Shown: piece after piece, positions 17,018 to 27,397 of the stretch | Position numbering within the stretch: the stretch's first letter is position 1 | Layout: each line of letters opens with the position of its first letter | Assembly: GCA_013297725.1 (NCBI GenBank) | Contig: JAAFIB010000029.1 | Location: forward strand, 1-32,469 | Length of the DNA stretch: 32,469 nucleotides | Source: Sphingomonadales bacterium | Lineage (GTDB): Bacteria > Pseudomonadota > Alphaproteobacteria > Sphingomonadales > Sphingomonadaceae | Direction: 5' to 3' | Position numbers and translations under genes: made by a program | The notes under the pieces: generated by a model | Database searches by the model: none | The model's input: the letters and a program-made list of their open reading frames with translations, nothing else | Told to the model about the DNA's origin: nothing

Positions 17018-18036
17018 CCTTCTACTCCTTCACGTTCCAATAATTTGGCTTTGCGTTCCAAGCCGTAAGCATATCCGCCGAGTGTGCCATCGGTGCGGAC
17101 AACGCGGTGACACGGGATCAGCACCGCGACATTATTTGCGCCATTGGCCGAGCCCGCCGCGCGCACCGCCTTTGGCTTACCAACGGCCGCTGCGATATCG
17201 GCATAGCTGCGAGTTTCCCCTGCGGGAATACGGCGCAGCTCTTGCCATACAGCCTCTTGAAATGCTGTGCCTGCAACATCCAGCGGCAGATCGGGCATAC
17301 GATCGGGATATTCAACTGCGGCGACTGCGCCCTTTGCCAAAGCTTCCATAGCGGCATCGGCGGGCAGTATTTCTGCCTTTGGGAAACGGTCGGCAAGTGC
17401 GGATGAATCTTCATCAAACGACAACCGGCAAATACCCTTCTCGGTAGCAGCAACCAGCATCTCGCCCAACGACGTTGGAACCAAAGCCCAGCGGATCACA
17501 GCACCAGCGCCACCATTTTTCCACGCACTTGGTGTCATCCCCAATCGTCCTTTCGTCTCGGCATAAAACCGGCTCGGTCCCGAATAGCCCGCATCATAAA
17601 TCGCATCCGTCACCCGATCATTTTCGTCAAGTGCAACCTCCGCCCGCTTTGTTCTTTGCGCCCGTGCATAGGCCGCGGGTGTAACACCCGTTGCCCGTTT
17701 GAACAGCCGGTGAAAGTGGTGCGGGGCATAGCCGACTGCGCCGGCCAATTGTTCAAGCGACAGCGGTTCTTCATTACCCAATAATTCCAGCGCCTTGGTC
17801 ACAGCAACCTGATCGCGCGCAACATCGTCAGGAAGACAGCGTTTGCAAGCGCGTAGACCCGTTGCAGCAGCCGCTGGTCCGCCCGCAAAAAATCGCACAT
17901 TCGCCCGAGACGGATGGCGCGCAGCACAACTGGGCCTGCAATAAATACCCGTCGTCAGCACACCCGTCACAAAGCGACCGTCAAAACTGCGGTCGCGGCG
18001 CAATACGGCTGCCCAAGCTGTTTCAGGGTCAATCAT
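17014..18036 (-). CDS. ada: Ada: bifunctional DNA-methylation repair protein and regulator
   Basis: Takes methyl groups from DNA phosphotriesters and from O6-methylguanine, and when methylated acts as an activator of the adaptive response. With the start MIDPETAWAAVLRRD the 340-residue protein has all three parts. The N-terminal zinc domain has Cys33, Cys37, Cys64 and Cys67, with exactly the spacing of E. coli Ada Cys38/42/69/72. An AraC-type helix-turn-helix follows (about 85-170, including YAPHHFHRLFKRATGVTP). The C-terminal methyltransferase domain has the acceptor Cys309 in LIPCHRVV. A much longer open frame upstream runs through the neighbouring gene and is not coding. The start is one base after the DUF1203 stop, and the stop overlaps the next start. 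Confidence 0.95.
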   Translation of the reverse strand: MIDPETAWAAVLRRDRSFDGRFVTGVLTTGIYCRPSCAARHPSRANVRFFAGGPAAAATGLRACKRCLPDDVARDQVAVTKALELLGNEEPLSLEQLAGAVGYAPHHFHRLFKRATGVTPAAYARAQRTKRAEVALDENDRVTDAIYDAGYSGPSRFYAETKGRLGMTPSAWKNGGAGAVIRWALVPTSLGEMLVAATEKGICRLSFDEDSSALADRFPKAEILPADAAMEALAKGAVAAVEYPDRMPDLPLDVAGTAFQEAVWQELRRIPAGETRSYADIAAAVGKPKAVRAAGSANGANNVAVLIPCHRVVRTDGTLGGYAYGLERKAKLLEREGVEG

Positions 18037-18037
18037 T

Positions 18038-18505
18038 TCAATTCCTGTCGATCCGCGCCGAAAAACATCCATGTGCGGCATTATGGGCATGGATATAGGC
18101 GATCTCGTCCGCCCCGAACAGCGCCCGAATTTTCGCATCCGCCTCTCCGGGCAGCGCGAGTGCCGCATCACGCAACATGCCTCCTGCATCAAAGCCGCGC
18201 AAAGCAATCGGGCGACCTTCGAACACCGGAGGAATCTGATCGACATAAGCGGCAGGCTCGCCGGCCCCTTCGCGCACATAAATCGCATAAGCCGAGCGAT
18301 AGGGCGTCGCGACATCATGGCTGACATAATTGAGGAGGATCAGGCTTTCACCTGCCGGTGCATCTTCCAGACTGATCCGGCAAGGCCAGCCTTTGTCAGC
18401 CCCTGCAGTAACGCGGATCGCGCCTGTGGACGCCAGCGTCTCATCATCTGCACCGATCAGATGTGTAAAAGGCAGCGGGGAGAGGCCCGTAATGCGGTAG
18501 GTCAT
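18038..18505 (-). CDS. DUF1203 family protein
   Basis: A 155-residue protein of unknown function that I recognise as DUF1203. The conserved pattern includes MTYRITGLSPLPF, the segment PCRISLEDAPAGE, LLNY followed by TPYRSAYAIYVREG, and a His-containing C-terminal stretch YIHAHNAAHGCFSARID. There is no signal peptide or membrane helix, so it is probably cytosolic. The start has a clear AAAGGAA ribosome site; an 18-codon upstream extension of the frame is not needed. It is the first gene of a tightly packed trio with ada, which makes a stress-related role possible, but nothing in the sequence proves it. Confidence 0.85.
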   Translation of the reverse strand: MTYRITGLSPLPFTHLIGADDETLASTGAIRVTAGADKGWPCRISLEDAPAGESLILLNYVSHDVATPYRSAYAIYVREGAGEPAAYVDQIPPVFEGRPIALRGFDAGGMLRDAALALPGEADAKIRALFGADEIAYIHAHNAAHGCFSARIDRN

Positions 18506-18566
18506 GTGTCGTTCCTTTAGTCTATTACCCGACCGCGATAATCCCGCCCACGAAATCATACGTCCC

Positions 18567-18587
18567 GAAACTTGCTTTCAAAGTTTC
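18567..18587. promoter_or_regulatory. small inverted repeat in a divergent promoter region
   Basis: GAAACTT and AAGTTTC are perfect 7-bp inverted arms with a 7-bp spacer, in the 120-bp gap between the divergent DUF1203-ada operon and the ABC-type membrane protein. The position and size suit a dimeric repressor or activator operator. It does not resemble the E. coli Ada box. Palindromes of this size also occur by chance. Confidence 0.35.
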
Positions 18588-18625
18588 TGTTGGCCGAAAA
18601 TTCACTGCAAGGATAAGGCAGCACC

Positions 18626-19498
18626 ATGTCGCAGCCTGCAACACCCGCCGAATATCTCTCTGCATTGGCGCGGCGGCACCGATTTCGCCTAACCCTTACC
18701 TATGCATTGACGCTGACAGAATATGCCTGCCGGATTCTGTATCCTGCCCTGATCGGCTATGCGATTGACCAGCTGTTAAAGGGGAATATGTGGGGGCTCG
18801 CGCCCTTACTTGGCACATGGCTGTTTCACGCCACCGTCGGGCTGGGGCGGCAGGTCTATGACACTTACGCCTTTACCCATATTTATAACGAGATGGTCAT
18901 CGAAACGGTTGAGCGACAGCGGAACCGAGGCGTTGAAAGTGAAAAGATCGCCGCGCGGGTCAGCCTTTCCCGCGAACTAGTCGATTTCTTTCAATATGAA
19001 ATTCCCGCGTTAACCGCATCGATCATACTGTTCCTCGGCTCCATCATCATGCTATTTGCCTATGATGTAGTCATCGGCATCTATGCTGCCATCGCCCTGT
19101 TCCCGATCGGCCTTGCCTATGCCTGGTTCGGCAATAGATCATACCGGCTTAACCGCGGCCTGAATAACCGGCTGGAACGCGAAGTTGAAATTGTGCAGTC
19201 GAGGCCATTGGCCCAAGTAGCGCGCCACTTGCTGCGTGCCCGCAAATGGCGGATTTCGATTTCTAATGCTCAGGCCGGAACATGGAGCGTGATAGAGTTG
19301 GTAATGCTGGTTCTGACAGCAGCAACTTTGACGCGTCTTGCCGGAATTGATGGGATAACCCCCGGCATCATATACGCAGTCATCGCGTATATATTCGACT
19401 ATTATGAAAGCGTGAACGACCTACCGATCTTTATCCAAAACACATCGCGCGCATGGGATATCGGGGAACGCATTGTTAGTGATGAGCGAAAAGAATAA
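18626..19498 (+). CDS. ABC-type six-helix membrane domain protein without ATPase domain
   Basis: A 290-residue membrane protein that aligns in layout with the transmembrane domain of type I ABC exporters. It has an N-terminal elbow and first helix (LTLTYALTLTEYACRILYPALIGYAIDQLL), a second helix, the long cytoplasmic loops with HIYNEMVIETVERQ and RLEREVEIVQ, a central hairpin (IPALTASIILFLGSIIMLFAY, then GIYAAIALFPIGLAYAWF) and a last pair ending AYIFDYYESVNDLPIFIQ. It stops where an exporter would continue into the nucleotide-binding domain. No Walker or LSGGQ motif follows, and the next gene is a patatin, so this is a stand-alone membrane domain. A separate ATPase elsewhere, or a non-transport role, are both possible. 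The ribosome site is AAGGATAAGG. Confidence 0.8.
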   Translation: MSQPATPAEYLSALARRHRFRLTLTYALTLTEYACRILYPALIGYAIDQLLKGNMWGLAPLLGTWLFHATVGLGRQVYDTYAFTHIYNEMVIETVERQRNRGVESEKIAARVSLSRELVDFFQYEIPALTASIILFLGSIIMLFAYDVVIGIYAAIALFPIGLAYAWFGNRSYRLNRGLNNRLEREVEIVQSRPLAQVARHLLRARKWRISISNAQAGTWSVIELVMLVLTAATLTRLAGIDGITPGIIYAVIAYIFDYYESVNDLPIFIQNTSRAWDIGERIVSDERKE

Positions 19499-19582
19499 CC
19501 ACAGCGTAATTTAGGGCAGTAATGTCCAAAACGCTTTGTTCTGCCCCTTGCCTCGGCTTGCCGCCCCTGCCACATCGGCTGC

Positions 19583-21919
19583 ATGCGCGAAAAGGAACTT
19601 AGGCTTGCTCTGATCTGTTACGGCGGCGTCAGCCTGGCCATATACATGCACGGCATCACGCGCGAGATTTGGCATCTGATCCGCGCCAGTAAAGCGCATC
19701 TCGAAAACGGCCCTGCTGGAAATGGCAGCGAGATTGCCTATCGCGAATTGCTTGAGCTGATCCAAAACAAATCGGGTACGCGCATGCGCGTTTTGACCGA
19801 TATTATTTCAGGTGCCAGTGCCGGCGGTATCAATGGTGTGTTCTTGTCACAGGCCATTGTCACTGGCCAGTCGCTTGAACCCTTAACCGATATGTGGCTG
19901 AAAAATGCGGATGTAGAGGTGCTGCTTGATCCCGATGCGCGGCCGTTATCGCGCTTTTCCAAATTCTGGGCAGCGCCGATAGCATGGGCGATTTTGCGCA
20001 GGCGTGGTGGCCCGGTGCAGCGCACAGTTGCCAAAGAGGCGCAGGATGAAGTCGCAACAAAGCTATCGCGCTTTGTTCGTGCACGTTGGTTTCAACCGCC
20101 CTTTGGTGGACGCGTTTTTTCAAATTTGCTGTTTAACGCACTCGCGGCGATGGAGCAGCGCGGGGCTGAAAGCCCGCTGTTACCCGCAGGACAACCGCTC
20201 GACCTGTTTGTTACCGTTACCGATTTTCATGGCCATAAAGAACGGCTGACGCTGAATAGTCCATCGGATATCAGCGAGACAGAACACCGGCTGACCATCG
20301 GGTTTTCAACGCGCGGGCAAGACAATTCACACTTCGCCCATGCGGCGGAACTTGTCTTTGCGGCGCGCTCCACCGCCAGCTTCCCCGGTGCATTTCCGCC
20401 CTTTAACGTGCGCGAGCTTGATGCGCTGCTGCAAACCCGCACGGTCCAATGGAGCGGCCGCGGTGCATTTCTGAAACGGATATTGCCGCAACAGTTTGAG
20501 GCAGGAACTGCCGATGACACATTCCTGATTGATGGCTCCGTGCTGGCCAATGCCCCCTTTGCCCAAGCGATTGATGCGCTGCGCAACCGCCCTGCCCGCC
20601 GCGAAGTCGACCGGCGGTTTGTCTACATCGATCCTAAACCGGGCCTGCCCAGCTTTCGCGTGCGCGGCGGCAAACCCGGCGAAGGGCCACAAAAGCCGCC
20701 GGGTTTCTTTGCCACGATTTTCGGCGCAACATCCGATATCCCGCGGGAACAGCCCATCCGCGATAGTCTGAACACAATCGAGGGCCGGTCGCAACGCATC
20801 GCCCGGATGCGCGAAATCACCGATCATCTGGAAGTCGAGGTCGAACAGATGATCGAGACAATGCTGGGTAAAACCTGGTTTCTGTCTAAGCCTACGTCCG
20901 AACGGCTGCGCAAATGGCGGATGACGATGCTGGAAAAATCTGCGGTAGCCACAGGTTACAGCTATCCGGCCTATGCCCATTTGCGGTTGATGGGTGTCCT
21001 TGATGAACTGGTTGCAACGGCGCGCCGGGTGTGGCCAGACGGCGGGCAGGATCATTTTCGCCAGCTGCGCGACGCATTGTGGCGCGAGATTTGCGCTCGC
21101 GGTATAGACCGGATGACTGGCCCGAAAGGCAAAGTGGCCGCCGCTGCTTCATTAGAATTCTTCCGCGACCATGACGTTCGTTTCCGCATCCGCCGCCTGC
21201 GTTTTCTAACACGTAGACTGACCGAAGATGTTGAGGTCGCAGCGAACATGCCCGATGCGATCGCGGATCGGCTGCGGAAATCGATCTATGCCTCGCTAGC
21301 GCATTTCTTGCAGGTGGAGACTGCCGAGTATTTGGGGCCAGAGGTTACAGAGGCTGTGCGCCGCGGTATCGAAAATCCAGCGGCGTTATTGGATCTGTTG
21401 GCCGGTCGCCGCAATCTGGAGGCAGGGGACGCAGCGACCGATACAGCGATTAACGCTGCCCTTGCCGACGTCCCCAAAGACGCAACGCGCGCCATCCTGC
21501 TCGGCTATCTGGGTTATATCCTTTACGATATCGCCACCTTACCTTTGTTGCAGGGAGAGGGGCTGGACGAATTTGATCCGATAAAGGTTGATCGCATTGC
21601 GCCGGATGATGCCAACACCATTCGTAAAGGCGGCGCGGCAGAAACCCTAAAGGGCATCGAGTTCAACAATTTCGGCGCTTTTTTCAGCCGTGCTTACCGC
21701 GAGAATGATTATCTATGGGGACGGCTGCACGGGATCGACCGGCTGGTCGATATTGTCTTGTCGTCCATGCCCGGCACCGTTTCCGCTGAACAATCAGAAG
21801 TATTGGCGATCAAGAAAAAGGCGTTCATCGCTGTCCTCGACGCCGAGGCGCCGAGGTTAAAACGAGTTGCGCCGCTGATCGCAGAGTTGCGAACTGAAAT
21901 CGCAGCGATCAACCCTTAA
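19583..21919 (+). CDS. patatin-like phospholipase, large patatin-related family
   Basis: A 778-residue predicted lipid acyl hydrolase. The patatin domain occupies roughly the first 350 residues. It has an oxyanion-type CYGGVSLAIYMHG near the N-terminus, the nucleophile elbow SGASAGG with Ser79 and the catalytic-dyad Asp317 in LIDGSVLANAPF (DGS instead of the more frequent DGG). The long C-terminal region, also alpha-helical, is typical of the patatin-related family of about 740 residues and has no assigned function. There is no signal peptide, so it should be cytosolic or peripherally bound. It starts 84 bp after the membrane-domain gene. The last 11 bp overlap the 3' end of the convergent hydrolase gene, so there is no room for a separate terminator. 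Confidence 0.9.
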   Translation: MREKELRLALICYGGVSLAIYMHGITREIWHLIRASKAHLENGPAGNGSEIAYRELLELIQNKSGTRMRVLTDIISGASAGGINGVFLSQAIVTGQSLEPLTDMWLKNADVEVLLDPDARPLSRFSKFWAAPIAWAILRRRGGPVQRTVAKEAQDEVATKLSRFVRARWFQPPFGGRVFSNLLFNALAAMEQRGAESPLLPAGQPLDLFVTVTDFHGHKERLTLNSPSDISETEHRLTIGFSTRGQDNSHFAHAAELVFAARSTASFPGAFPPFNVRELDALLQTRTVQWSGRGAFLKRILPQQFEAGTADDTFLIDGSVLANAPFAQAIDALRNRPARREVDRRFVYIDPKPGLPSFRVRGGKPGEGPQKPPGFFATIFGATSDIPREQPIRDSLNTIEGRSQRIARMREITDHLEVEVEQMIETMLGKTWFLSKPTSERLRKWRMTMLEKSAVATGYSYPAYAHLRLMGVLDELVATARRVWPDGGQDHFRQLRDALWREICARGIDRMTGPKGKVAAAASLEFFRDHDVRFRIRRLRFLTRRLTEDVEVAANMPDAIADRLRKSIYASLAHFLQVETAEYLGPEVTEAVRRGIENPAALLDLLAGRRNLEAGDAATDTAINAALADVPKDATRAILLGYLGYILYDIATLPLLQGEGLDEFDPIKVDRIAPDDANTIRKGGAAETLKGIEFNNFGAFFSRAYRENDYLWGRLHGIDRLVDIVLSSMPGTVSAEQSEVLAIKKKAFIAVLDAEAPRLKRVAPLIAELRTEIAAINP

Positions 21920-22799
21920 GGTTGTTATACACCGTCTCGACAAAGCGGTCTGCGCTGATGAAGCCTTTCGGGTTCACACCAAAGCCCTCTGTCGGGTTAG
22001 TCGCCTTGATCTGTTCAACCGTTAGGCCCGCCTTGATGCCTGCCTCTACCTTAGCGATGACCGTCGCGATCATGTTGCGGTGGTTTTGCAGATCAGCTTT
22101 GGTCGCGATCACGCCATGGCCGGGGATGATTTTGGTTTTGTCATCAGCGATAGCCAGCACCTTGTCCGCTGCCGCAACAAAGCCGCGCACATCGCCGCCG
22201 CTATCGCGATCCACAAACGGAAAACTGACCTTTAGCATGAACAAATCACCCATATGGATGACATTGGATTTGGTCCAATGGATGAAGGAATCACCGTCTG
22301 TATGTGCTGGAGCAACGCTGATCACACGCACTTCCTCGCCATTAAGGTGCAGCTTTAGCCCTTCGGCATAAGTGATAACGGGCAACGCTGCCTTTGCAGC
22401 TGGCGGCACCGCATTGCCCGCAATCGTTCCGCCTGCTGCCAAGCGCACACGCACATTGTCATGCGCCATAATGATCGCGCCTGCCTTGCCCAGATTTTCG
22501 TTCCCGCCGCTATGGTCGCCATGCCAATGGGTGTTGACCAAGAATTTAACCGGCGTTGCGCCAAGAGCGGCCACCGCTGCCTGAATTTTCGCAGTCATCG
22601 GGGCGTATTGATCATCGATCAGCGTCGTACCGTCCTCGCCATATGAAACACCGATGTTGCCGCCTGCACCAAACAACACCGCAACGCCGGGGGCAAGCTG
22701 CTCCGTCTTCACCTCGACCTTGGAAAAATCCTGCTGCGCCACAGCAACAGCAGAGGCAGTCAGCGCAAATAGCGCCAAAATTACGGGCCGCATTTTCAT
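21909..22799 (-). CDS. exported metallo-beta-lactamase-fold hydrolase
   Basis: A 296-residue MBL-fold protein with a Sec signal peptide (LALFALTASAVAVAQ, cleavage after AVA or AQ), so periplasmic. The zinc signature HWHGDH lies at residues 91-96 and further metal-ligand segments are visible: a later His in APAHTDGDS, the Asp in HMGDLFMLK and His in IIPGHG. The substrate is unknown; similar exported MBL proteins act on small esters or lactones, but true beta-lactamase activity should not be assumed. The ATG is chosen because AAAGGA stands at the right distance; a frame extension 13 codons upstream overlaps the neighbour. It lies 13 bp after the lysozyme-like gene, probably in the same transcript. 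Confidence 0.87.
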   Translation of the reverse strand: MKMRPVILALFALTASAVAVAQQDFSKVEVKTEQLAPGVAVLFGAGGNIGVSYGEDGTTLIDDQYAPMTAKIQAAVAALGATPVKFLVNTHWHGDHSGGNENLGKAGAIIMAHDNVRVRLAAGGTIAGNAVPPAAKAALPVITYAEGLKLHLNGEEVRVISVAPAHTDGDSFIHWTKSNVIHMGDLFMLKVSFPFVDRDSGGDVRGFVAAADKVLAIADDKTKIIPGHGVIATKADLQNHRNMIATVIAKVEAGIKAGLTVEQIKATNPTEGFGVNPKGFISADRFVETVYNNLKG

Positions 22800-22812
22800 C
22801 TCAATCGTCCTT

Positions 22813-24042
22813 TCAAACTGGCGCAGAGGGCCACACAATATCGCCAGCCTCTGCGAGCATTTTCAATAGCACCGCAGACCCGCATTGCTGCGAGCGCGCG
22901 GTGTAACTAAACTTTCCGTCCGCCACATATTTGCCGCGATCATAATGGTTGGAAAAACTCCATAGATAGGGCGTTGGCACACCATATCCGCGATAGCCAA
23001 AGCCGTTATACGCCTCCAGCCGGTACAATGTGCGCTCAAGGCTCCAGTCCTTTTGACCGGTAAAGCCCAGCAAGCGCAACGCGTCCTTGGCACTTGATTC
23101 CCAGTCCGACGGCGGCAGCCATTTTGTCGGTCGTCCAGCGGGCACTTGCCGCGTCCGCGCCGATAATGGAAAATCACCATTATGAAGATGCGCGCGAAAA
23201 TTAAAGCTCGCCTCAAGCCCGTGCGTGACGGCGATGAAATACCACGGAACGCCGGTTTGTTCGCCGACGCTTTCGTAACGCTCCTTTGATTTCCGGATCA
23301 TCGCCAGATGCCAGTCGACGGATTCAGACCGTTCACTACGAACCGACATTTTCCGGTAAAGTCGGCCATATTCATCACGCAGCGTCGCATAGTCCTTTGC
23401 TTTGCTCATCGGCTTATCAGGCTCTGGTTCGGGCGGCGTTACCTCGGGTTCTTGCGCCTTGACCGGTATGTCGACTGGCGCATCCATCGCTGGTTCTGGC
23501 AAAGTCGCTGGCACATCGGGAACAGGGGTAGCATCCTCTGGCGGCAATCCGATTGCTGGTTGAGGCGGCACAATGAATGCAGGCTCTGAACCTGCAAACG
23601 ACAGCTGCTCAAAATCTGTTGGAGCCAAACGCAGCGCCTCTGGCAATTCATGTTGCGTCTGGTGAATATCTGCAAGCAACGCGCCCGCTTTATCCGCCAA
23701 TCCGATATCCACGGTTTCTGCGCGGTCAATCAAGGCAACAAGCCGGGGCAGGACAAGCTGATACAAAGCATCGTCAACGCTGGTGATCCGCTGTCCTTTG
23801 TTGCGCGACAGGATCGAATCGGGGATTTTCTTGGTGTCTGCCTCGCGTTCCAAACGCAGCACGCCATCGGCCAAGCGGAGGTAATTCATCGGCTTGCGCG
23901 GGATGATATCCAGGATTTCTTTTGGGACGGGTAGGCCGAGAAAACTGCCATCCTGAGCAAAGGCTTTTGCGCCGAGACCTGCGAAAGGCAAAGCAACCGC
24001 GCCGCGTAACAATTGCCGCTTGTTAAAGACGAATCGACCCAT
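22813..24042 (-). CDS. exported lysozyme-like protein with proline-rich linker
   Basis: A 409-residue exported protein. The N-terminus looks like a twin-arginine signal with KR in place of RR (FNKRQLLRGAVALPFAGLGA, cleavage after AFA); it may use Tat or Sec. Residues about 160-215 are a Pro/Glu/Ala-rich linker. The C-terminal 180 residues contain a transglycosylase/lysozyme-like segment (EQTGVPWYFIAVTHGLEASF with a likely catalytic Glu), then HLHNGDFPLSARTRQVPAGRP and LYRLEAYNGFGYRGYGVPTP. The HLHNGDPL-ARTxQVPAGRP pattern is familiar from peptidoglycan hydrolase-like proteins of bacteria and cyanobacteria, so cutting peptidoglycan is the likely role. The first 150 residues match nothing I know. 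A strong AGGAGG ribosome site precedes the ATG. Confidence 0.75.
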   Translation of the reverse strand: MGRFVFNKRQLLRGAVALPFAGLGAKAFAQDGSFLGLPVPKEILDIIPRKPMNYLRLADGVLRLEREADTKKIPDSILSRNKGQRITSVDDALYQLVLPRLVALIDRAETVDIGLADKAGALLADIHQTQHELPEALRLAPTDFEQLSFAGSEPAFIVPPQPAIGLPPEDATPVPDVPATLPEPAMDAPVDIPVKAQEPEVTPPEPEPDKPMSKAKDYATLRDEYGRLYRKMSVRSERSESVDWHLAMIRKSKERYESVGEQTGVPWYFIAVTHGLEASFNFRAHLHNGDFPLSARTRQVPAGRPTKWLPPSDWESSAKDALRLLGFTGQKDWSLERTLYRLEAYNGFGYRGYGVPTPYLWSFSNHYDRGKYVADGKFSYTARSQQCGSAVLLKMLAEAGDIVWPSAPV

Positions 24043-24095
24043 AATTCCCTCCTGTTTCCAAGGCTATCATTGGACGAAGTAAGAGTCTCGCAGGA

Positions 24096-25229
24096 TCAAT
24101 CGGTAAGGTCGTCCCAGATATTTTTGATCCGGTCAAAAAAGCCGCGCGATTGTGGGCATTCTTCACCGGTTTCAGTTTCGCGGAATTCGCACAATATCTC
24201 TTTTTGCCTTGCGGTCAGTCGGCTTGGCGTTTCGACATCAATCTGGATCACAAGATCGCCATGCCCCCGCCCCTGCAATACCGGCATGCCAGCACCGCGC
24301 TGACGCAGTTGCTTGCCTGACTGGATGCCTTCGGGGATGTTAATCACATGCCGCTTGCCGTCCATGCCGGGGATGACGATTTCGCCGCCCAAAGCCGCGG
24401 TCGTAAAGCTGATCGGTGCTTGGCAGAATAACGTCGTTCCTTCGCGCTGGAACACACTGTGCCGCGCGACATGGATAAAGATATACAGATCGCCTGCGGA
24501 TGCGCCATTTGGTCCAGCCTCGCCTTTGCCAGCAACGCGAATGCGCGTGCCTTCATCGACACCCGGCGGGATATCGATGCTGATTGATTTACGCGCCTCC
24601 ACCCGGCCGTCACCGCCGCATTTACGGCATGGGCTTTCGATCACTTCGCCGCGACCATGGCAGGTCGGGCAGGTGCGTTCGACCACGAAAAAGCCCTGCT
24701 GCGCGCGCACTTTACCGTGGCCTGCGCACAAATTGCATTGGCGTTTACCTGTGCCGGGCTGCGCGCCGGAACCAGCACAATCATCGCATTGGTCAGCAAC
24801 ATCGATTTTGATCTCGGTCGTTTTGCCGTGGAACGCCTCATCCAAAGTGATTTCCAGATCATAGCGCAGATCTGCACCGCGCGCTGGCCCGCGCTGACGA
24901 CCGCCGCCAAAGGCATCGCCGAAAAAGCTTTCAAAAATATCGCTGAAATCACCAAAGCCTTGCGACTGGCCTCCGCCGCCGCCGCCGCCCATGCCGCCAT
25001 TTTCAAACGCAGCTTTACCAAAACGGTCATAGGCGGCACGCTTTTGCGGATCTTTCAGGCAGTCATACGCAGCCGAAATCGCCTTAAACTTGGCCTCGGA
25101 CTTGTCACAGCCGGGGTTGCGGTCGGGATGGCATTCCATCGCGATCCGGCGATAGGCGGACTTCAGCGTCTTTTCATCCGCTGTCCGCTCAACTTCTAAC
25201 AGTTCGTAATAGTCGATATCGAGACTCAT
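24096..25229 (-). CDS. dnaJ: molecular chaperone DnaJ
   Basis: The co-chaperone that delivers unfolded proteins to DnaK and stimulates its ATPase. The 377-residue protein has a J domain (DYYELLEVERTADEKTLK with the HPD motif in MECHPDRNPG), a Gly/Phe-rich region with a run of seven glycines, and the four zinc repeats CDDCAGSG, CNLCAGHG, CPTCHGRG and CRKCGGDG. The C-terminal substrate-binding domains complete a full-length class A DnaJ. A GAGGG site precedes the ATG. It lies 67 bp downstream of dnaK, and a stem-loop sits in the gap. Confidence 0.98.
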   Translation of the reverse strand: MSLDIDYYELLEVERTADEKTLKSAYRRIAMECHPDRNPGCDKSEAKFKAISAAYDCLKDPQKRAAYDRFGKAAFENGGMGGGGGGGQSQGFGDFSDIFESFFGDAFGGGRQRGPARGADLRYDLEITLDEAFHGKTTEIKIDVADQCDDCAGSGAQPGTGKRQCNLCAGHGKVRAQQGFFVVERTCPTCHGRGEVIESPCRKCGGDGRVEARKSISIDIPPGVDEGTRIRVAGKGEAGPNGASAGDLYIFIHVARHSVFQREGTTLFCQAPISFTTAALGGEIVIPGMDGKRHVINIPEGIQSGKQLRQRGAGMPVLQGRGHGDLVIQIDVETPSRLTARQKEILCEFRETETGEECPQSRGFFDRIKNIWDDLTD

Positions 25230-25251
25230 GACCGACGCCCTCTAAAGCTGA

Positions 25252-25285
25252 GGCCGCCACCCTGCGGTAAGCAGGGGTGACGGCC
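25252..25285 (-). promoter_or_regulatory. stem-loop between dnaK and dnaJ
   Basis: On the transcribed strand the arms GGCCGTCACCCCTGC and GCAGGGTGGCGGCC pair with one bulge and one wobble-type mismatch around a 5-base loop. There is no U-run, so it is not a classical terminator. Its position suggests a partial attenuator or an RNA-stabilising element that sets the dnaK:dnaJ ratio; that role is inference. Confidence 0.65.
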
Positions 25286-25296
25286 ACGCGCAATCA

Positions 25297-27204
<1,908 letters not shown>

Positions 27205-27291
27205 TCTTTATTACCCCGAAATACTAATTGCCCAGTGTTTAACGCTTTTCCGGCCCCTTCAGGCACCGTAAAAATCGTATGTGCGAGGGCG

Positions 27292-27319
27292 ATATAGGTG
27301 GCAATTCGCTTGGCACAAG
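27292..27319 (-). promoter_or_regulatory. RpoH (sigma-32) type heat-shock promoter of dnaK
   Basis: On the minus strand CTTG (27316-27319) is followed by 17 bases and CCTATAT (27292-27298), then CG. This fits the alphaproteobacterial heat-shock promoter pattern CTTG-N17/18-CYTATNT closely. Transcription would start near 27285, giving an untranslated leader of about 80 bases before dnaK. I recalled the consensus and compared it by eye, without scoring it. Confidence 0.75.
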
Positions 27320-27397
27320 GCTTGGCGCATCCTAAATGTCATCTGGACAAGCTTTTGCCCCATTTTCAAACAGGGGCGTTATGGATCGGAATTTGCT

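Noticed and set aside
18037-18327. A 97-residue N-terminal extension of Ada
   Set aside because: It overlaps the DUF1203 gene in another frame and looks unlike any Ada; the coupled ATG gives correct cysteine spacing.
27281-27397. A longer start for the copper chaperone
   Set aside because: It would overlap the dnaK promoter and hide the lipoprotein signal in the middle of the protein.
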